In this document: one piece after another, positions 20,955-34,300 of the stretch | Position numbering within the stretch: the stretch's first letter is position 1 | How the letters are laid out: each line of letters begins with the position of its first letter | DNA from: Strigamia acuminata | Taxonomy: Eukaryota > Arthropoda > Chilopoda > Geophilomorpha > Linotaeniidae | Length of the DNA stretch: 60,000 nucleotides | NCBI GenBank assembly: GCA_949358305.1 | Contig: OX442314.1 | Location: 66,041,369-66,101,368, forward strand | Direction of reading: 5' to 3' | Translations under genes and position numbers: made by a program | Notes under the pieces: generated by a model | Database searches by the model: none | What the model was told of the DNA's origin: nothing | The model's input: the letters and a program-made list of their open reading frames with translations, nothing else

Positions 20955-22968
20955 AAAGATAGAAATCCATCTTCCTCCTTGTAGAGTAAGAAAAGGCAAC
21001 AATCATCAGCTTTCAGCTAATAGAATAAAAAGGGATCGTAAAGTTAAACTGAAAGGATTTTTAAAGCAATCAGTTAGAGAATTAGTCCGGTGCAAGTTGG
21101 TTTGAGGAAGTTGTTGAGTTGGGAAGAGCCAGGTGAAGTCAGCCGAAGAAACAAGGTGACAGTGAAAAGGTTCAGTCGAGAAAAGGAGCGAATCCCAGTT
21201 TATTGAGAATTAAAGACCCCAGAACCAACAGAAAAGAATACAAACCTCTCGTCACTTAGAAAAATAGAAATTAATTTAGTTTATTCTTCCAGTCCTTTTA
21301 TACAGCTCTTTATTTAAGAAAATGCAGAGAATTCCTCTCGAGAATTTAGTGATTTTCAAGTTTCGGAAGTTTCCCGATCGATTTCTTTGAAAGCATAAAA
21401 GATCTTCACAGTAGAAATACTTATTCTCCAGGATATTACAGTAAGAACAAGTTTAATAAATCGGGAGCAGATTGAGTTTGGACGTAAGAATTTATAATTT
21501 CTATTACATTTGAATTCAGGTGTTGGTCAAATATAGAAGTCGGTGTTAGTATTTATGGCATTAGTCAAAACCACATGAGCCGATCTGTTGAGATATTCAT
21601 TGCCGCTGGGTGCATCTTAGAAAATAAAGCCTCCCTCCTTAGATAACCTTTAGTTGTGTTTTTTCCTGACAGTTTCAGTATTAGAAAAGTTCGCCACTTT
21701 ATTTCGGGAGATTTCCTGAAAAGTGGATCTACTCCTTGGCGCCGAGTGTGTCAAGATACATGCTGTCGCTTCCTAAATATCAATCCATGCCATACTTAAA
21801 TCCTGACTAAATAGAAAAATCCCTTACATATAACATAAGAATGACAGAACGAGATAGATTAGTTTTTCTGTTATAAGTACCTCCTTTTTCCTTTTTTCCT
21901 CTGGAAAGCTCTGATTTAAGGGCAGCCAAAGTAAACCGCCTTTGAACACTGGGAATCTTGAGAATTCTGGACGTTCTCAGAAAAATGATTCAATTTGTGA
22001 AGTAATGGCTTTGGACTTTCTGTTTGGAAGTTAGCAAATAAGTCCTTCGCATTGCGGCGTTCACTTATGGGTTACATTGTCCTTTTAGGGTTAGAAAATA
22101 CATAAAGAAGTAAATAGAATAGAAAACCTTGACCTCTTAAACCTTCATAACAGTTGAAATAGATAATGGGAGTTTCAAGCCATTTAGATGAATAAATCGC
22201 TTTTCCCCTCGGGATTAGACGAAAATGGAAAGCTCTCCTAATTGATGCAGTTGTTTAGAGCTAAAACGAATGCGGGAATATACCAGGACCTGTTCACACC
22301 AGCTTATCTAATGTGACAAGGACAGTGCTTTCATACACACATTCAAATATAAAGTCCCTCTACACCCCTTCTCTCTTTATGATTCTAATGGTTCTTCGTT
22401 TGAATGTTCGATTCTTCGACATGCAAGATGGCAAACACCAATGGGTTGCTCGAATCCCTTAGAGACCTCCAGCCAGAGTTAGCAGGAGTAGGGACCCGAA
22501 TAGCAATAGAGCTTCCCTTCTTGTTTCTTTTTTGAGTCGGGAGGGAATTATATGAATATATAAAATAAAATTGGGATTGGAAACGACAAAATGTGTCCGG
22601 AAAAGTCCTGCCGGCCACCGGCGGAGTGCACGCCGTCGGTCGCCGAAGAGGAACGGTCACTAAACCTTTTTGATCAATTTCCTGTTTTCCTAATCCTAAG
22701 ATTTTATATTGTGGAAAAATAACAGATAGAAGAGTCCTCATAGCCTCCCTCACTCTTACCTCAAACAATTAACACGGGAAATAATATACAGGGTGCTTAA
22801 TCTAAGCCCAACAACAAGAAACTAACCCATTCATTAGAAAATAGTAGCATGTGGTTTTTACTCTTCACTCATTCTGTTATTAAAATCCGGTCTTGATAAG
22901 GTTTTTCTTTTTTAACAAAGTTGATGGAGTTTTCCAAGGCAGAAATAAGATAAGAAAATATTAGAGAT
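20955..22968. other. Non-satellite DNA, no gene recognised
   Basis: Many stops in all frames. A 127-codon minus frame at 22385-22768 has no domain that I recognise and does not resemble the transposon proteins, so I do not call it a gene. If the gag relict to the right is genuine, this stretch could be its heavily decayed downstream part. Confidence 0.45.
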
Positions 22969-23202
22969 TTACAGAGCTGATAGTAAAGGTTGTTGTCTAA
23001 AACAAGTGAAGTGGATTAGCAAATAAGAGAAGTCCGCTGTTGCTGGGTCCACGGGTTCGGCAATCTTGACTTCCTCTTTTAAGAATTTATTAAGACATTC
23101 GAGAGTTAACAGAGGACGATTCCGGTTTGTAATAGGAATTTTAAGTAGTCCGGAAGTCGTTGTCTCCGAATAAGAGAAAAAGTAGTCAAAGAACATCGGC
23201 AC
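22969..23202 (-). pseudogene. Decayed BEL/Pao gag fragment (77 codons)
   Basis: A minus-strand frame holds TTTSGLLKIPI, then LNKFLKEEVKIAEPVD. The first aligns with TTTGLFLIPE of element B and the second with FLEFVASEVRVAELSD in B and NFFVNEVAMAERTE in C. About 20 residues between them are missing compared with B and C. At DNA level TCCGGAAGTC near 23150 and TTCGGCAATC near 23056 match the same gag positions in A/C. It is an old, deleted copy, in the same orientation as A, B and C. Confidence 0.6.
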
Positions 23203-25338
23203 GTGAAGTGGTTATTTGAGCCGTGTCGAGAGTCACAAGTCGTAAGATTACGACGTTCGTTGAATTGAGTTAGATTCTGGAATTTAAAAAGAGGTGATCA
23301 GATTTTCTCAAGAGAAGCGATTAAAAGCTGTTAATCGAAAATAGTTTTGTTTGCATAAATAATAGAGAGTGTCTGTATTTCCTATTCCCCTCCCTCTTAG
23401 GTCCTTACACTCGGTCTCTTGAAAGGAATAGAAAGGACCGAGATGGGAGTCTGAGAGAGGGGATGGGTTGCGGGGTACAGATAAGAGAGACGGTTGGTCA
23501 TGCTAAGCGTCTCCACAACGTCACTTGTGGTAATTAGCGAGGTTAGATGGGCTGTCCTAGTAAAGAGAAGATGTGAATTTATTAGGGATAAATTTCCCCC
23601 CGCTGTCGTCTTCCTTTTTTGGTGGGAGCGATGTTGCGAGCAGATACGCAACAAAATTAATATTCAGAAAAGAGAAAGAAACTTTGGTTCATCTGCATGA
23701 TTCGAATTACCATTCGTGGAATGTTTACCTTGTAAGTTGTCGGGGTTTGCTGAATCGTTTCGGTCATTTCGTTTCTTTGAAAGTCTCAATTTCTCGAAGA
23801 GTTCGCAACATTGGAAATGAGAGGTGAGCGCAGTCCGCCATCTTGTGTTAAGTTCGGGCATCGGATTTATCTACAAAGGAAAAGTTAAGGTTTTTAATTT
23901 CGGTTCCGGTTAGTTTGAATAATTTTCAAGAACTTATCTGACACGGTACAGGCAGGCATTGGGTCGCTAATTAAAGGCGATAACGGCGAGGATGGGTTTC
24001 AAAGCGAAAAGCGAAGTCGTTGTTGATTATCGAGCGGTTTGGTCTGGTCGAAGTGCACTCGGAAAGATGTTGTTTTGAAGCTGTAGATTTGAATACATTA
24101 GTTTAGAAACCACTCCGGTGATTAAATAAATAGCTTTAGTTGTAATTTACCGTGGATTAAAGTCCGATGATTCGGCGTTGGGCCGAGGCGAAGCTTCGTT
24201 GCTCACCAAGGAGCGTTGATCGGCTAGATCCGCCATTAGAAGACAGTTGGTACAACGAGCCTCGTTTTCGATTGAGATTTAATTTGATTCAGAATAAGAT
24301 TTGTTCGACTTAAGTTTTTATTGTGTGATTTAATGCGATTTCGAATTGATTAGTTGGTTATTTTTTCGTTGTTTTGTGTTTCGGATAAGATTCAATCGTT
24401 TGGTCGGGTGTCACGTGATTTGGCGCATCGTGCATCTATTCGGTCGAGTTCGGGTTTTATAACTCGCCCGCGAATAGCATTGGGTTTAGTGCGGGCGATG
24501 GGAATTTAATTCCGTGCAATGCAAGGGATTTATTAAATGCGCACAACGAGTGTCGAGGATGCATTATTTGGGTTCTTTATTCGTATTAAGACAGTGGCCA
24601 TGTTCGGGATGCGAGAATTACGATTGATTAGATTAAGTTTTCGTTGACATTGATTAGGCGACGTCTCGTGGCGAAATGTAGCAGTTTTCGGGTTTTCGAG
24701 ATTTCCATTCAATGTTCGTTGAGGTTTTAATTTTGAAGGTTTGCACCTTCTTTCATTTCATTTTCGCTGTATTAAATAATCATTAGGGTTTGAGTTATTT
24801 ATATGCTCGATTTTCGATATTAAAGATAAGTTTTTTGGTGTAATTTGAACTCTCAACGGCCGTTCTTGTTTTGTTGTACGGAGGCCGTTTTGAGACATTG
24901 GCTTTTTGATATATTGTTATCTATTTTATTAATAATGCTGTCGTGTTGACGTTTATTGTTGTTAGAGACCGTGACACGAGTTTACACATTGTAAAAACAG
25001 TTATAGTTCTGATTTGAACGATTAAACATCGGTTTATATTTGTTCGTAAATAAGAACGAGTGTTTCTTTTCGGTTGCACACAAGCGCGAGATTCGAATCT
25101 GCGCCATCTTTGATTTATGAAAGACGAGATTGATATTCGAGCCCGAATATCCGCCAACAGTCATGTTTAAAGCAAAAGCCAGGTTCTCGAGTTTTGGTCG
25201 ACATGGAGAGGACAATGATGGCCAAGTCAGAAAACATGATATGCGTTATCAGATGTCAGAATGGTTTCAATCGAGTCGAGTAGTGAAAAGTGCTGTGCGA
25301 AGATTTGATCGCTCGAATGTTTATTACGAGGTGCGTGA
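23203..25338. other. Non-satellite DNA, possibly the 5' part of an old BEL-like element
   Basis: No intact gene. On the minus strand an ATG at 23841 starts MADCAHL, but the frame stops after 25 codons. Near 23940-23950 CACGGTACA resembles the core of the PBS complement in B (CACGGTACCA). Together with the gag relict and the GCAACA end at 25377 these may be leader, PBS and LTR remains. Each clue is weak. Small frames at 24921-25215 and 25130-25402 have no recognised domain, and the last runs into satellite. Confidence 0.35.
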
Positions 25339-25376
25339 GTTGCCAGTCCTTGCAGCAATCACTGCTTGCTGGCAAC
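25339..25376. repeat. 8-bp inverted repeat at the satellite boundary
   Basis: GTTGCCAG at 25339-25346 and CTGGCAAC at 25369-25376 can pair around a 22-nt loop. The right arm lies within the LTR-like terminus GGCAACA, which ends one base before satellite begins. Confidence 0.6.
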
Positions 25377-25377
25377 A

Positions 25378-28300
25378 ACTAAGGTTTAAACACTATTTCT
25401 GAACATTCAGAGACATTGGTCTTGTGGTGTTTGTGCTAAGTCAACTGTGATGAGATCAAAAGTCTATTCTCCTAAATCAATGGTTGAATGTTTCTAAAAC
25501 TTACATTGGAGCCTTCTACTAAGGTTTAAACACTATTTCTGAACATTCAGAGACATTGGACTTGTGGTGTTTGTGCTAAGTCAACTGTGATGAGATCAAA
25601 AGTCTATTCTCCCAAATCATTGGTTGGATGTTTCTAAAACTTACATTGGAGCCTTCTACTAAGGTTTAAACACTATTTCTGAACATTCAGAGACATTGGA
25701 CTTGTGGTGTTTGTGCTAAGTCAACTGTGATGAGATCAAAAGTCTATTCTCCCAAATCATTGGTTGGATGTTTCTAAAACTTACATTGGAGCCTTCTACT
25801 AAGGTTTAAACACTAATTCTGAACATTCAGAGACATTGGTCTTGTGGTGTTTGTGCTAAGTCAACTGTGATTAGATCAAAAGTCTATTCTCCCAAATCAT
25901 TGGTTGGATGTTTCTAAAACTTACATTGGAGCCTTCTACTAAGGTTTAAACACTATTTCTGAACATTCAGAGACATTGGTCTTGTGGTGTTTGTTCTAAG
26001 TCAACTGTGATGAGATCAAAAGTCTATTCTCCCAAATCATTGGTTGGATGTTTCTAAAACTTACATTGGAGCTTTCTACTAAGGTTTAAACACTAATTCT
26101 GAACATTCAGAGACATTGGTCTTGTGGTGTTTGTGCTAAGTCAACTGTGATTAGATCAAAAGTCTATTCTCCTAAATCATTGGTTGAATGTTTCTAAAAC
26201 TTACATTGGAGCCTTCTACTAAGGTTTAAACACTATTTCTGAACATTCAGAGACATTGGTCTTGTGGTGTTTGTTCTAAGTCAACTGTGATGAGATCAAA
26301 AGTCTATTCTCCCAAATCATTGGTTGGATGTTTCTAAAACTTACATTGGAGCTTTCTACTAAGGTTTAAACACTAATTCTGAACATTCAGAGACATTGGT
26401 CTTGTGGTGTTTGTGCTAAGTCAACTGTGATGAGATCAAAAGTCTATTCTCTTAAATCATTGGTTGAATGTTTCTAAAACTTACATTGGAGCCTTCTACT
26501 AAGGTTTAAACACTATTTCTGAACATTCAGAGACATTGGACTTGTGGTGTTTGTGCTAAGTCAACTGTGATGAGATCAAAAGTCTATTCTCCCAAATCAT
26601 TGGTTGGATGTTTCTAAAACTTACATTGGAGCCTTCTACTAAGGTTTAAACACTAATTCTGAACATTCAGAGACATTGGTCTTGTGGTGTTTGTGCTAAG
26701 TCAACTGTGATTAGATCAAAAGTCTATTCTCCCAAATCATTGGTTGGATGTTTCTAAAACTTACATTGGAGCCTTCTACTAAGGTTTAAACACTATTTCT
26801 GAACATTCAGAGACATTGGTCTTGTGGTGTTTGTTCTAAGTCAACTGTGATGAGATCAAAAGTCTATTCTCCCAAATTATTGGTTGGATGTTTCTAAAAC
26901 TTACATTGGAGCTTTCTACTAAGGTTTAAACACTAATTCTGAACATTCAGAGACATTGGTCTTGTGGTGTTTGTGCTAAGTCAACTGTGATGAGATCAAA
27001 AGTCTATTCTCCCAAATCATTGGTTGGATGTTTCTAAAACTTACATTGGAGCCTTCTACTAAGGTTTAAACACTAATTCTGAACATTCAGAGACATTGGT
27101 CTTGTGGTGTTTGTGCTAAGTCAACTGTGATTAGATCAAAAGTCTATTCTCCTAAATCATTGGTTGAATGTTTCTAAAACTTACATTGGAGCCTTCTACT
27201 AAGGTTTAAACACTATTTCTGAACATTCAGAGACATTGGTCTTGTGGTGTTTGTTCTAAGTCAACTGTGATGAGATCAAAAGTCTATTCTCCCAAATCAT
27301 TGGTTGGATGTTTCTAAAACTTACATTGGAGCTTTCTACTAAGGTTTAAACACTAATTCTGAACATTCAGAGACATTGGTCTTGTGGTGTTTGTGCTAAG
27401 TCAACTGTGATGAGATCAAAAGTCTATTCTCTTAAATCATTGGTTGAATGTTTCTAAAACTTACATTGGAGCCTTCTACTAAGGTTTAAACACTATTTTT
27501 GAACATTCAGAGACATTGGTCTTGTGGTGTTTGTGCTAAGTCAACTGCGATGTGAAATGAACTCAAAATTTTTTTTTCAAAATTTATTGCTTGGGTGTTG
27601 CTAAAACTTATATTGAAGGCTTCTACTAAGGTTTAAACACTATTTCTGAACATTCAGAGACATTGGACTTGTGGTGTTTGTGCTAAGTCAACTGTGATGA
27701 GATCAAAAGTCTATTCTCCCAAATCATTGGTTGGATGTTTCTAAAACTTACATTGGAGCCTTCTACTAAGGTTTAAACACTATTTCTGAACATTCAGAGA
27801 CATTGGTCTTGTGGTGTTTGTGCTAAGTCAACTGTGATTAGATCAAAAGTCTATTCTCCCAAATCATTGGTTGGATGTTTCTAAAACTTACATTGGAGCC
27901 TTCTACTAAGGTTTAAACACTATTTCTGAACATTCAGAGACATTGGTCTTGTGGTGTTTGTTCTAAGTCAACTGTGATGAGATCAAAAGTCTATTCTCCC
28001 AAATCATTGGTTGGATGTTTCTAAAACTTACATTGGAGCCTTCTACTAAGGTTTAAACACTATTTCTGAACATTCAGAGACATTGGTCTTGTGGTGTTTG
28101 TTCTAAGTCAACTGTGATGAGATCAAAAGTCTATTCTCCCAAATCATTGGTTGGATGTTTCTAAAACTTACATTGGAGCCTTCTACTAAGGTTTAAACAC
28201 TATTTCTGAACATTCAGAGACATTGGTCTTGTGGTGTTTGTGCTAAGTCAACTGTGATGAGATCAAAAGTCTATTCTCCCAAATCATTGGTTGGATGTTT

Positions 28301-31300
28301 CTAAAACTTACATTGGAGCCTTCTACTAAGGTTTAAACACTATTTCTGAACATTCAGAGACATTGGTCTTGTGGTGTTTGTGCTAAGTCAACTGTGATGA
28401 GATCAAAAGTCTATTCTCCCAAATCATTGGTTGGATGTTTCTAAAACTTACATTGGAGCCTTCTACTAAGGTTTAAACACTATTTCTGAACATTCAGAGA
28501 CATTGGTCTTGTGGTGTTTGTGCTAAGTCAACTGTGATGAGATCAAAAGTCTATTCTCCCAAATCATTGGTTGGATGTTTCTAAAACTTACATTGGAGCC
28601 TTCTACTAAGGTTTAAACACTAATTCTGAACATTCAGAGACATTGGTCTTGTGGTGTTTGTGCTAAGTCAACTGTGATGAGATCAAAAGTCTATTCTCCC
28701 AAATCATTGGTTGGATGTTTCTAAAACTTACATTGGAGCCTTCTACTAAGGTTTAAACACTATTTCTGAACATTCAGAGACATTGGTCTTGTGGTGTTTG
28801 TGCTAAGTCAACTGTGATGAGATCAAAAGTCTATTCTCCTAAATCAATGGTTGAATGTTTCTAAAACTTACATTGGAGCCTTCTACTAAGGTTTAAACAC
28901 TATTTCTGAACATTCAGAGACATTGGACTTGTGGTGTTTCTGCTAAGTCAACTGTGATGAGATCAAAAGTCTATTCTCCCAAATCATTGGTTGGATGTTT
29001 CTAAAACTTACATTGGAGCCTTCTACTAAGGTTTAAACACTATTTCTGAACATTCAGAGACATTGGACTTGTGGTGTTTGTGCTAAGTCAACGGTGATGA
29101 GATCAAAAGTCTATTCTCCCAAATCATTGGTTGGATGTTTCTAAAACTTACATTGGAGCCTTCTACTAAGGTTTAAACACTATTTCTGAACATTCAGAGA
29201 CATTGGACTTGTGGTGTTTGTGCTAAGTCAACTGTGATGAGATCAAAAGTCTATTCTCCCAAATCATTGGTTGGATGTTTCTAAAACTTACATTGAAGCC
29301 TTCTACTAAGGTTTAAACACTAATTCTGAACATTCAGAGACATTGGTCTTGTGGTGTTTGTGCTAAGTCAACTGTGATGAGATCAAAAGTCTATTCTCCT
29401 AAATCATTGGTTGAATGTTTCTAAAACTTACATTGGAGCCTTCTACTAAGGTTTAAACACTATTTCTGAACATTCAGAGACATTGGTCTTGTGGTGTTTG
29501 TTCTAAGTCAACTGTGATGAGATCAAAAGTCTATTCTCCCAAATCATTGGTTGGATGTTTCTAAAACTTACATTGGAGCTTTCTACTAAGGTTTAAACAC
29601 TAATTCTGAACATTCAGAGACATTGGTCTTGTGGTGTTTGTGCTAAGTCAACTGTGATGAGATCAAAAGTCTATTCTCCTAAATCATTGGTTGAATGTTT
29701 CTAAAACTTACATTGGAGCCTTCTACTAAGGTTTAAACACTATTTTTGAACATTCAGAGACATTGGTCTTGTGGTGTTTGTGCTAAGTCAACTGCGATGT
29801 GAAATGAACTCAAAATTTTTTTTTCAAAATTTATTGCTTGGGTGTTGCTAAAACTTATATTGAAGGCTTCTACTAAGGTTTAAACACTATTTCTGAACAT
29901 TCAGAGACATTGGACTTGTGGTGTTTGTGCTAAGTCAACTGTGATGAGATCAAAAGTCTATTCTCCCAAATCATTGGTTGGATGTTTCTAAAACTTACAT
30001 TGGAGCCTTCTACTAAGGTTTAAACACTATTTCTGAACATTCAGAGACATTGGTCTTGTGGTGTTTGTGCTAAGTCAACTGTGATTAGATCAAAAGTCTA
30101 TTCTCCCAAATCATTGGTTGGATGTTTCTAAAACTTACATTGGAGCCTTCTACTAAGGTTTAAACACTATTTCTGAACATTCAGAGACATTGGTCTTCTG
30201 GTGTTTGTGCTAAGTCAACTGTGATGAGATCAAAAGTCTATTCTCTTAAATCATTGGTTGAATGTTTCTAAAACTTACATTGGAGCCTTCTACTAAGGTT
30301 TAAACACTATTTCTGAACATTCAGAGACATTGGACTTGTGGTGTTTGTGCTAAGTCAACTGTGATGAGATCAAAAGTCTATTCTCCCAAATCATTGGTTG
30401 GATGTTTCTAAAACTTACATTGGAGCCTTCTACTAAGGTTTAAACACTAATTCTGAACATTCAGAGACATTGGTCTTGTGGTGTTTGTGCTAAGTCAACT
30501 GTGATTAGATCAAAAGTCTATTCTCCCAAATCATTGGTTGGATGTTTCTAAAACTTACATTGGAGCCTTCTACTAAGGTTTAAACACTATTTCTGAACAT
30601 TCAGAGACATTGGTCTTGTGGTGTTTGTTCTAAGTCAACTGTGATGAGATCAAAAGTCTATTCTCCCAAATTATTGGTTGGATGTTTCTAAAACTTACAT
30701 TGGAGCTTTCTACTAAGGTTTAAACACTAATTCTGAACATTCAGAGACATTGGTCTTGTGGTGTTTGTGCTAAGTCAACTGTGATGAGATCAAAAGTCTA
30801 TTCTCCCAAATCATTGGTTGGATGTTTCTAAAACTTACATTGGAGCCTTCTACTAAGGTTTAAACACTAATTCTGAACATTCAGAGACATTGGTCTTGTG
30901 GTGTTTGTGCTAAGTCAACTGTGATTAGATCAAAAGTCTATTCTCCTAAATCATTGGTTGAATGTTTCTAAAACTTACATTGGAGCCTTCTACTAAGGTT
31001 TAAACACTATTTCTGAACATTCAGAGACATTGGTCTTGTGGTGTTTGTTCTAAGTCAACTGTGATGAGATCAAAAGTCTATTCTCCCAAATCATTGGTTG
31101 GATGTTTCTAAAACTTACATTGGAGCTTTCTACTAAGGTTTAAACACTAATTCTGAACATTCAGAGACATTGGTCTTGTGGTGTTTGTGCTAAGTCAACT
31201 GTGATGAGATCAAAAGTCTATTCTCTTAAATCATTGGTTGAATGTTTCTAAAACTTACATTGGAGCCTTCTACTAAGGTTTAAACACTATTTTTGAACAT

Positions 31301-34300
31301 TCAGAGACATTGGTCTTGTGGTGTTTGTGCTAAGTCAACTGCGATGTGAAATGAACTCAAAATTTTTTTTTCAAAATTTATTGCTTGGGTGTTGCTAAAA
31401 CTTATATTGAAGGCTTCTACTAAGGTTTAAACACTATTTCTGAACATTCAGAGACATTGGACTTGTGGTGTTTGTGCTAAGTCAACTGTGATGAGATCAA
31501 AAGTCTATTCTCCCAAATCATTGGTTGGATGTTTCTAAAACTTACATTGGAGCCTTCTACTAAGGTTTAAACACTATTTCTGAACATTCAGAGACATTGG
31601 TCTTGTGGTGTTTGTGCTAAGTCAACTGTGATTAGATCAAAAGTCTATTCTCCCAAATCATTGGTTGGATGTTTCTAAAACTTACATTGGAGCCTTCTAC
31701 TAAGGTTTAAACACTATTTCTGAACATTCAGAGACATTGGTCTTGTGGTGTTTGTTCTAAGTCAACTGTGATGAGATCAAAAGTCTATTCTCCCAAATCA
31801 TTGGTTGGATGTTTCTAAAACTTACATTGGAGCCTTCTACTAAGGTTTAAACACTATTTCTGAACATTCAGAGACATTGGTCTTGTGGTGTTTGTTCTAA
31901 GTCAACTGTGATGAGATCAAAAGTCTATTCTCCCAAATCATTGGTTGGATGTTTCTAAAACTTACATTGGAGCCTTCTACTAAGGTTTAAACACTATTTC
32001 TGAACATTCAGAGACATTGGTCTTGTGGTGTTTGTGCTAAGTCAACTGTGATGAGATCAAAAGTCTATTCTCCCAAATCATTGGTTGGATGTTTCTAAAA
32101 CTTACATTGGAGCCTTCTACTAAGGTTTAAACACTATTTCTGAACATTCAGAGACATTGGTCTTGTGGTGTTTGTGCTAAGTCAACTGTGATGAGATCAA
32201 AAGTCTATTCTCCCAAATCATTGGTTGGATGTTTCTAAAACTTACATTGGAGCCTTCTACTAAGGTTTAAACACTATTTCTGAACATTCAGAGACATTGG
32301 TCTTGTGGTGTTTGTGCTAAGTCAACTGTGATGAGATCAAAAGTCTATTCTCCCAAATCATTGGTTGGATGTTTCTAAAACTTACATTGGAGCCTTCTAC
32401 TAAGGTTTAAACACTAATTCTGAACATTCAGAGACATTGGTCTTGTGGTGTTTGTGCTAAGTCAACTGTGATGAGATCAAAAGTCTATTCTCCCAAATCA
32501 TTGGTTGGATGTTTCTAAAACTTACATTGGAGCCTTCTACTAAGGTTTAAACACTATTTCTGAACATTCAGAGACATTGGTCTTGTGGTGTTTGTGCTAA
32601 GTCAACTGTGATGAGATCAAAAGTCTATTCTCCTAAATCAATGGTTGAATGTTTCTAAAACTTACATTGGAGCCTTCTACTAAGGTTTAAACACTATTTC
32701 TGAACATTCAGAGACATTGGACTTGTGGTGTTTCTGCTAAGTCAACTGTGATGAGATCAAAAGTCTATTCTCCCAAATCATTGGTTGGATGTTTCTAAAA
32801 CTTACATTGGAGCCTTCTACTAAGGTTTAAACACTATTTCTGAACATTCAGAGACATTGGACTTGTGGTGTTTGTGCTAAGTCAACGGTGATGAGATCAA
32901 AAGTCTATTCTCCCAAATCATTGGTTGGATGTTTCTAAAACTTACATTGGAGCCTTCTACTAAGGTTTAAACACTATTTCTGAACATTCAGAGACATTGG
33001 ACTTGTGGTGTTTGTGCTAAGTCAACTGTGATGAGATCAAAAGTCTATTCTCCCAAATCATTGGTTGGATGTTTCTAAAACTTACATTGAAGCCTTCTAC
33101 TAAGGTTTAAACACTAATTCTGAACATTCAGAGACATTGGTCTTGTGGTGTTTGTGCTAAGTCAACTGTGATGAGATCAAAAGTCTATTCTCCTAAATCA
33201 TTGGTTGAATGTTTCTAAAACTTACATTGGAGCCTTCTACTAAGGTTTAAACACTATTTCTGAACATTCAGAGACATTGGTCTTGTGGTGTTTGTTCTAA
33301 GTCAACTGTGATGAGATCAAAAGTCTATTCTCCCAAATCATTGGTTGGATGTTTCTAAAACTTACATTGGAGCTTTCTACTAAGGTTTAAACACTAATTC
33401 TGAACATTCAGAGACATTGGTCTTGTGGTGTTTGTGCTAAGTCAACTGTGATGAGATCAAAAGTCTATTCTCCTAAATCATTGGTTGAATGTTTCTAAAA
33501 CTTACATTGGAGCCTTCTACTAAGGTTTAAACACTATTTTTGAACATTCAGAGACATTGGTCTTGTGGTGTTTGTGCTAAGTCAACTGCGATGTGAAATG
33601 AACTCAAAATTTTTTTTTCAAAATTTATTGCTTGGGTGTTGCTAAAACTTATATTGAAGGCTTCTACTAAGGTTTAAACACTATTTCTGAACATTCAGAG
33701 ACATTGGACTTGTGGTGTTTGTGCTAAGTCAACTGTGATGAGATCAAAAGTCTATTCTCCCAAATCATTGGTTGGATGTTTCTAAAACTTACATTGGAGC
33801 CTTCTACTAAGGTTTAAACACTATTTCTGAACATTCAGAGACATTGGTCTTGTGGTGTTTGTGCTAAGTCAACTGTGATTAGATCAAAAGTCTATTCTCC
33901 CAAATCATTGGTTGGATGTTTCTAAAACTTACATTGGAGCCTTCTACTAAGGTTTAAACACTATTTCTGAACATTCAGAGACATTGGTCTTGTGGTGTTT
34001 GTGCTAAGTCAACTGTGATTAGATCAAAAGTCTATTCTCCCAAATCATTGGTTGGATGTTTCTAAAACTTACATTGGAGCCTTCTACTAAGGTTTAAACA
34101 CTATTTCTGAACATTCAGAGACATTGGACTTGTGGTGTTTGTGCTAAGTCAACTGTGATGAGATCAAAAGTCTATTCTCCCAAATCATTGGTTGGATGTT
34201 TCTAAAACTTACATTGGAGCCTTCTACTAAGGTTTAAACACTATTTCTGAACATTCAGAGACATTGGTGTTTGTGCTAAGTCAACTGCGATCTGAAATGA

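Noticed and set aside
22385-22768. 127-codon minus-strand frame
   Set aside because: No recognised domain, no supporting context, and composition like the surrounding non-coding DNA.
25339-25384. Helitron 3' end (hairpin followed by CTAA)
   Set aside because: The loop is 22 nt and the hairpin lies almost next to CTAA, unlike the short-loop hairpin 10-12 nt upstream of CTRR in Helitrons. The LTR-like GCAACA end fits better.
25130-25402. 90-codon plus-strand frame at the satellite edge
   Set aside because: Its last codons come from satellite and no domain is recognisable.
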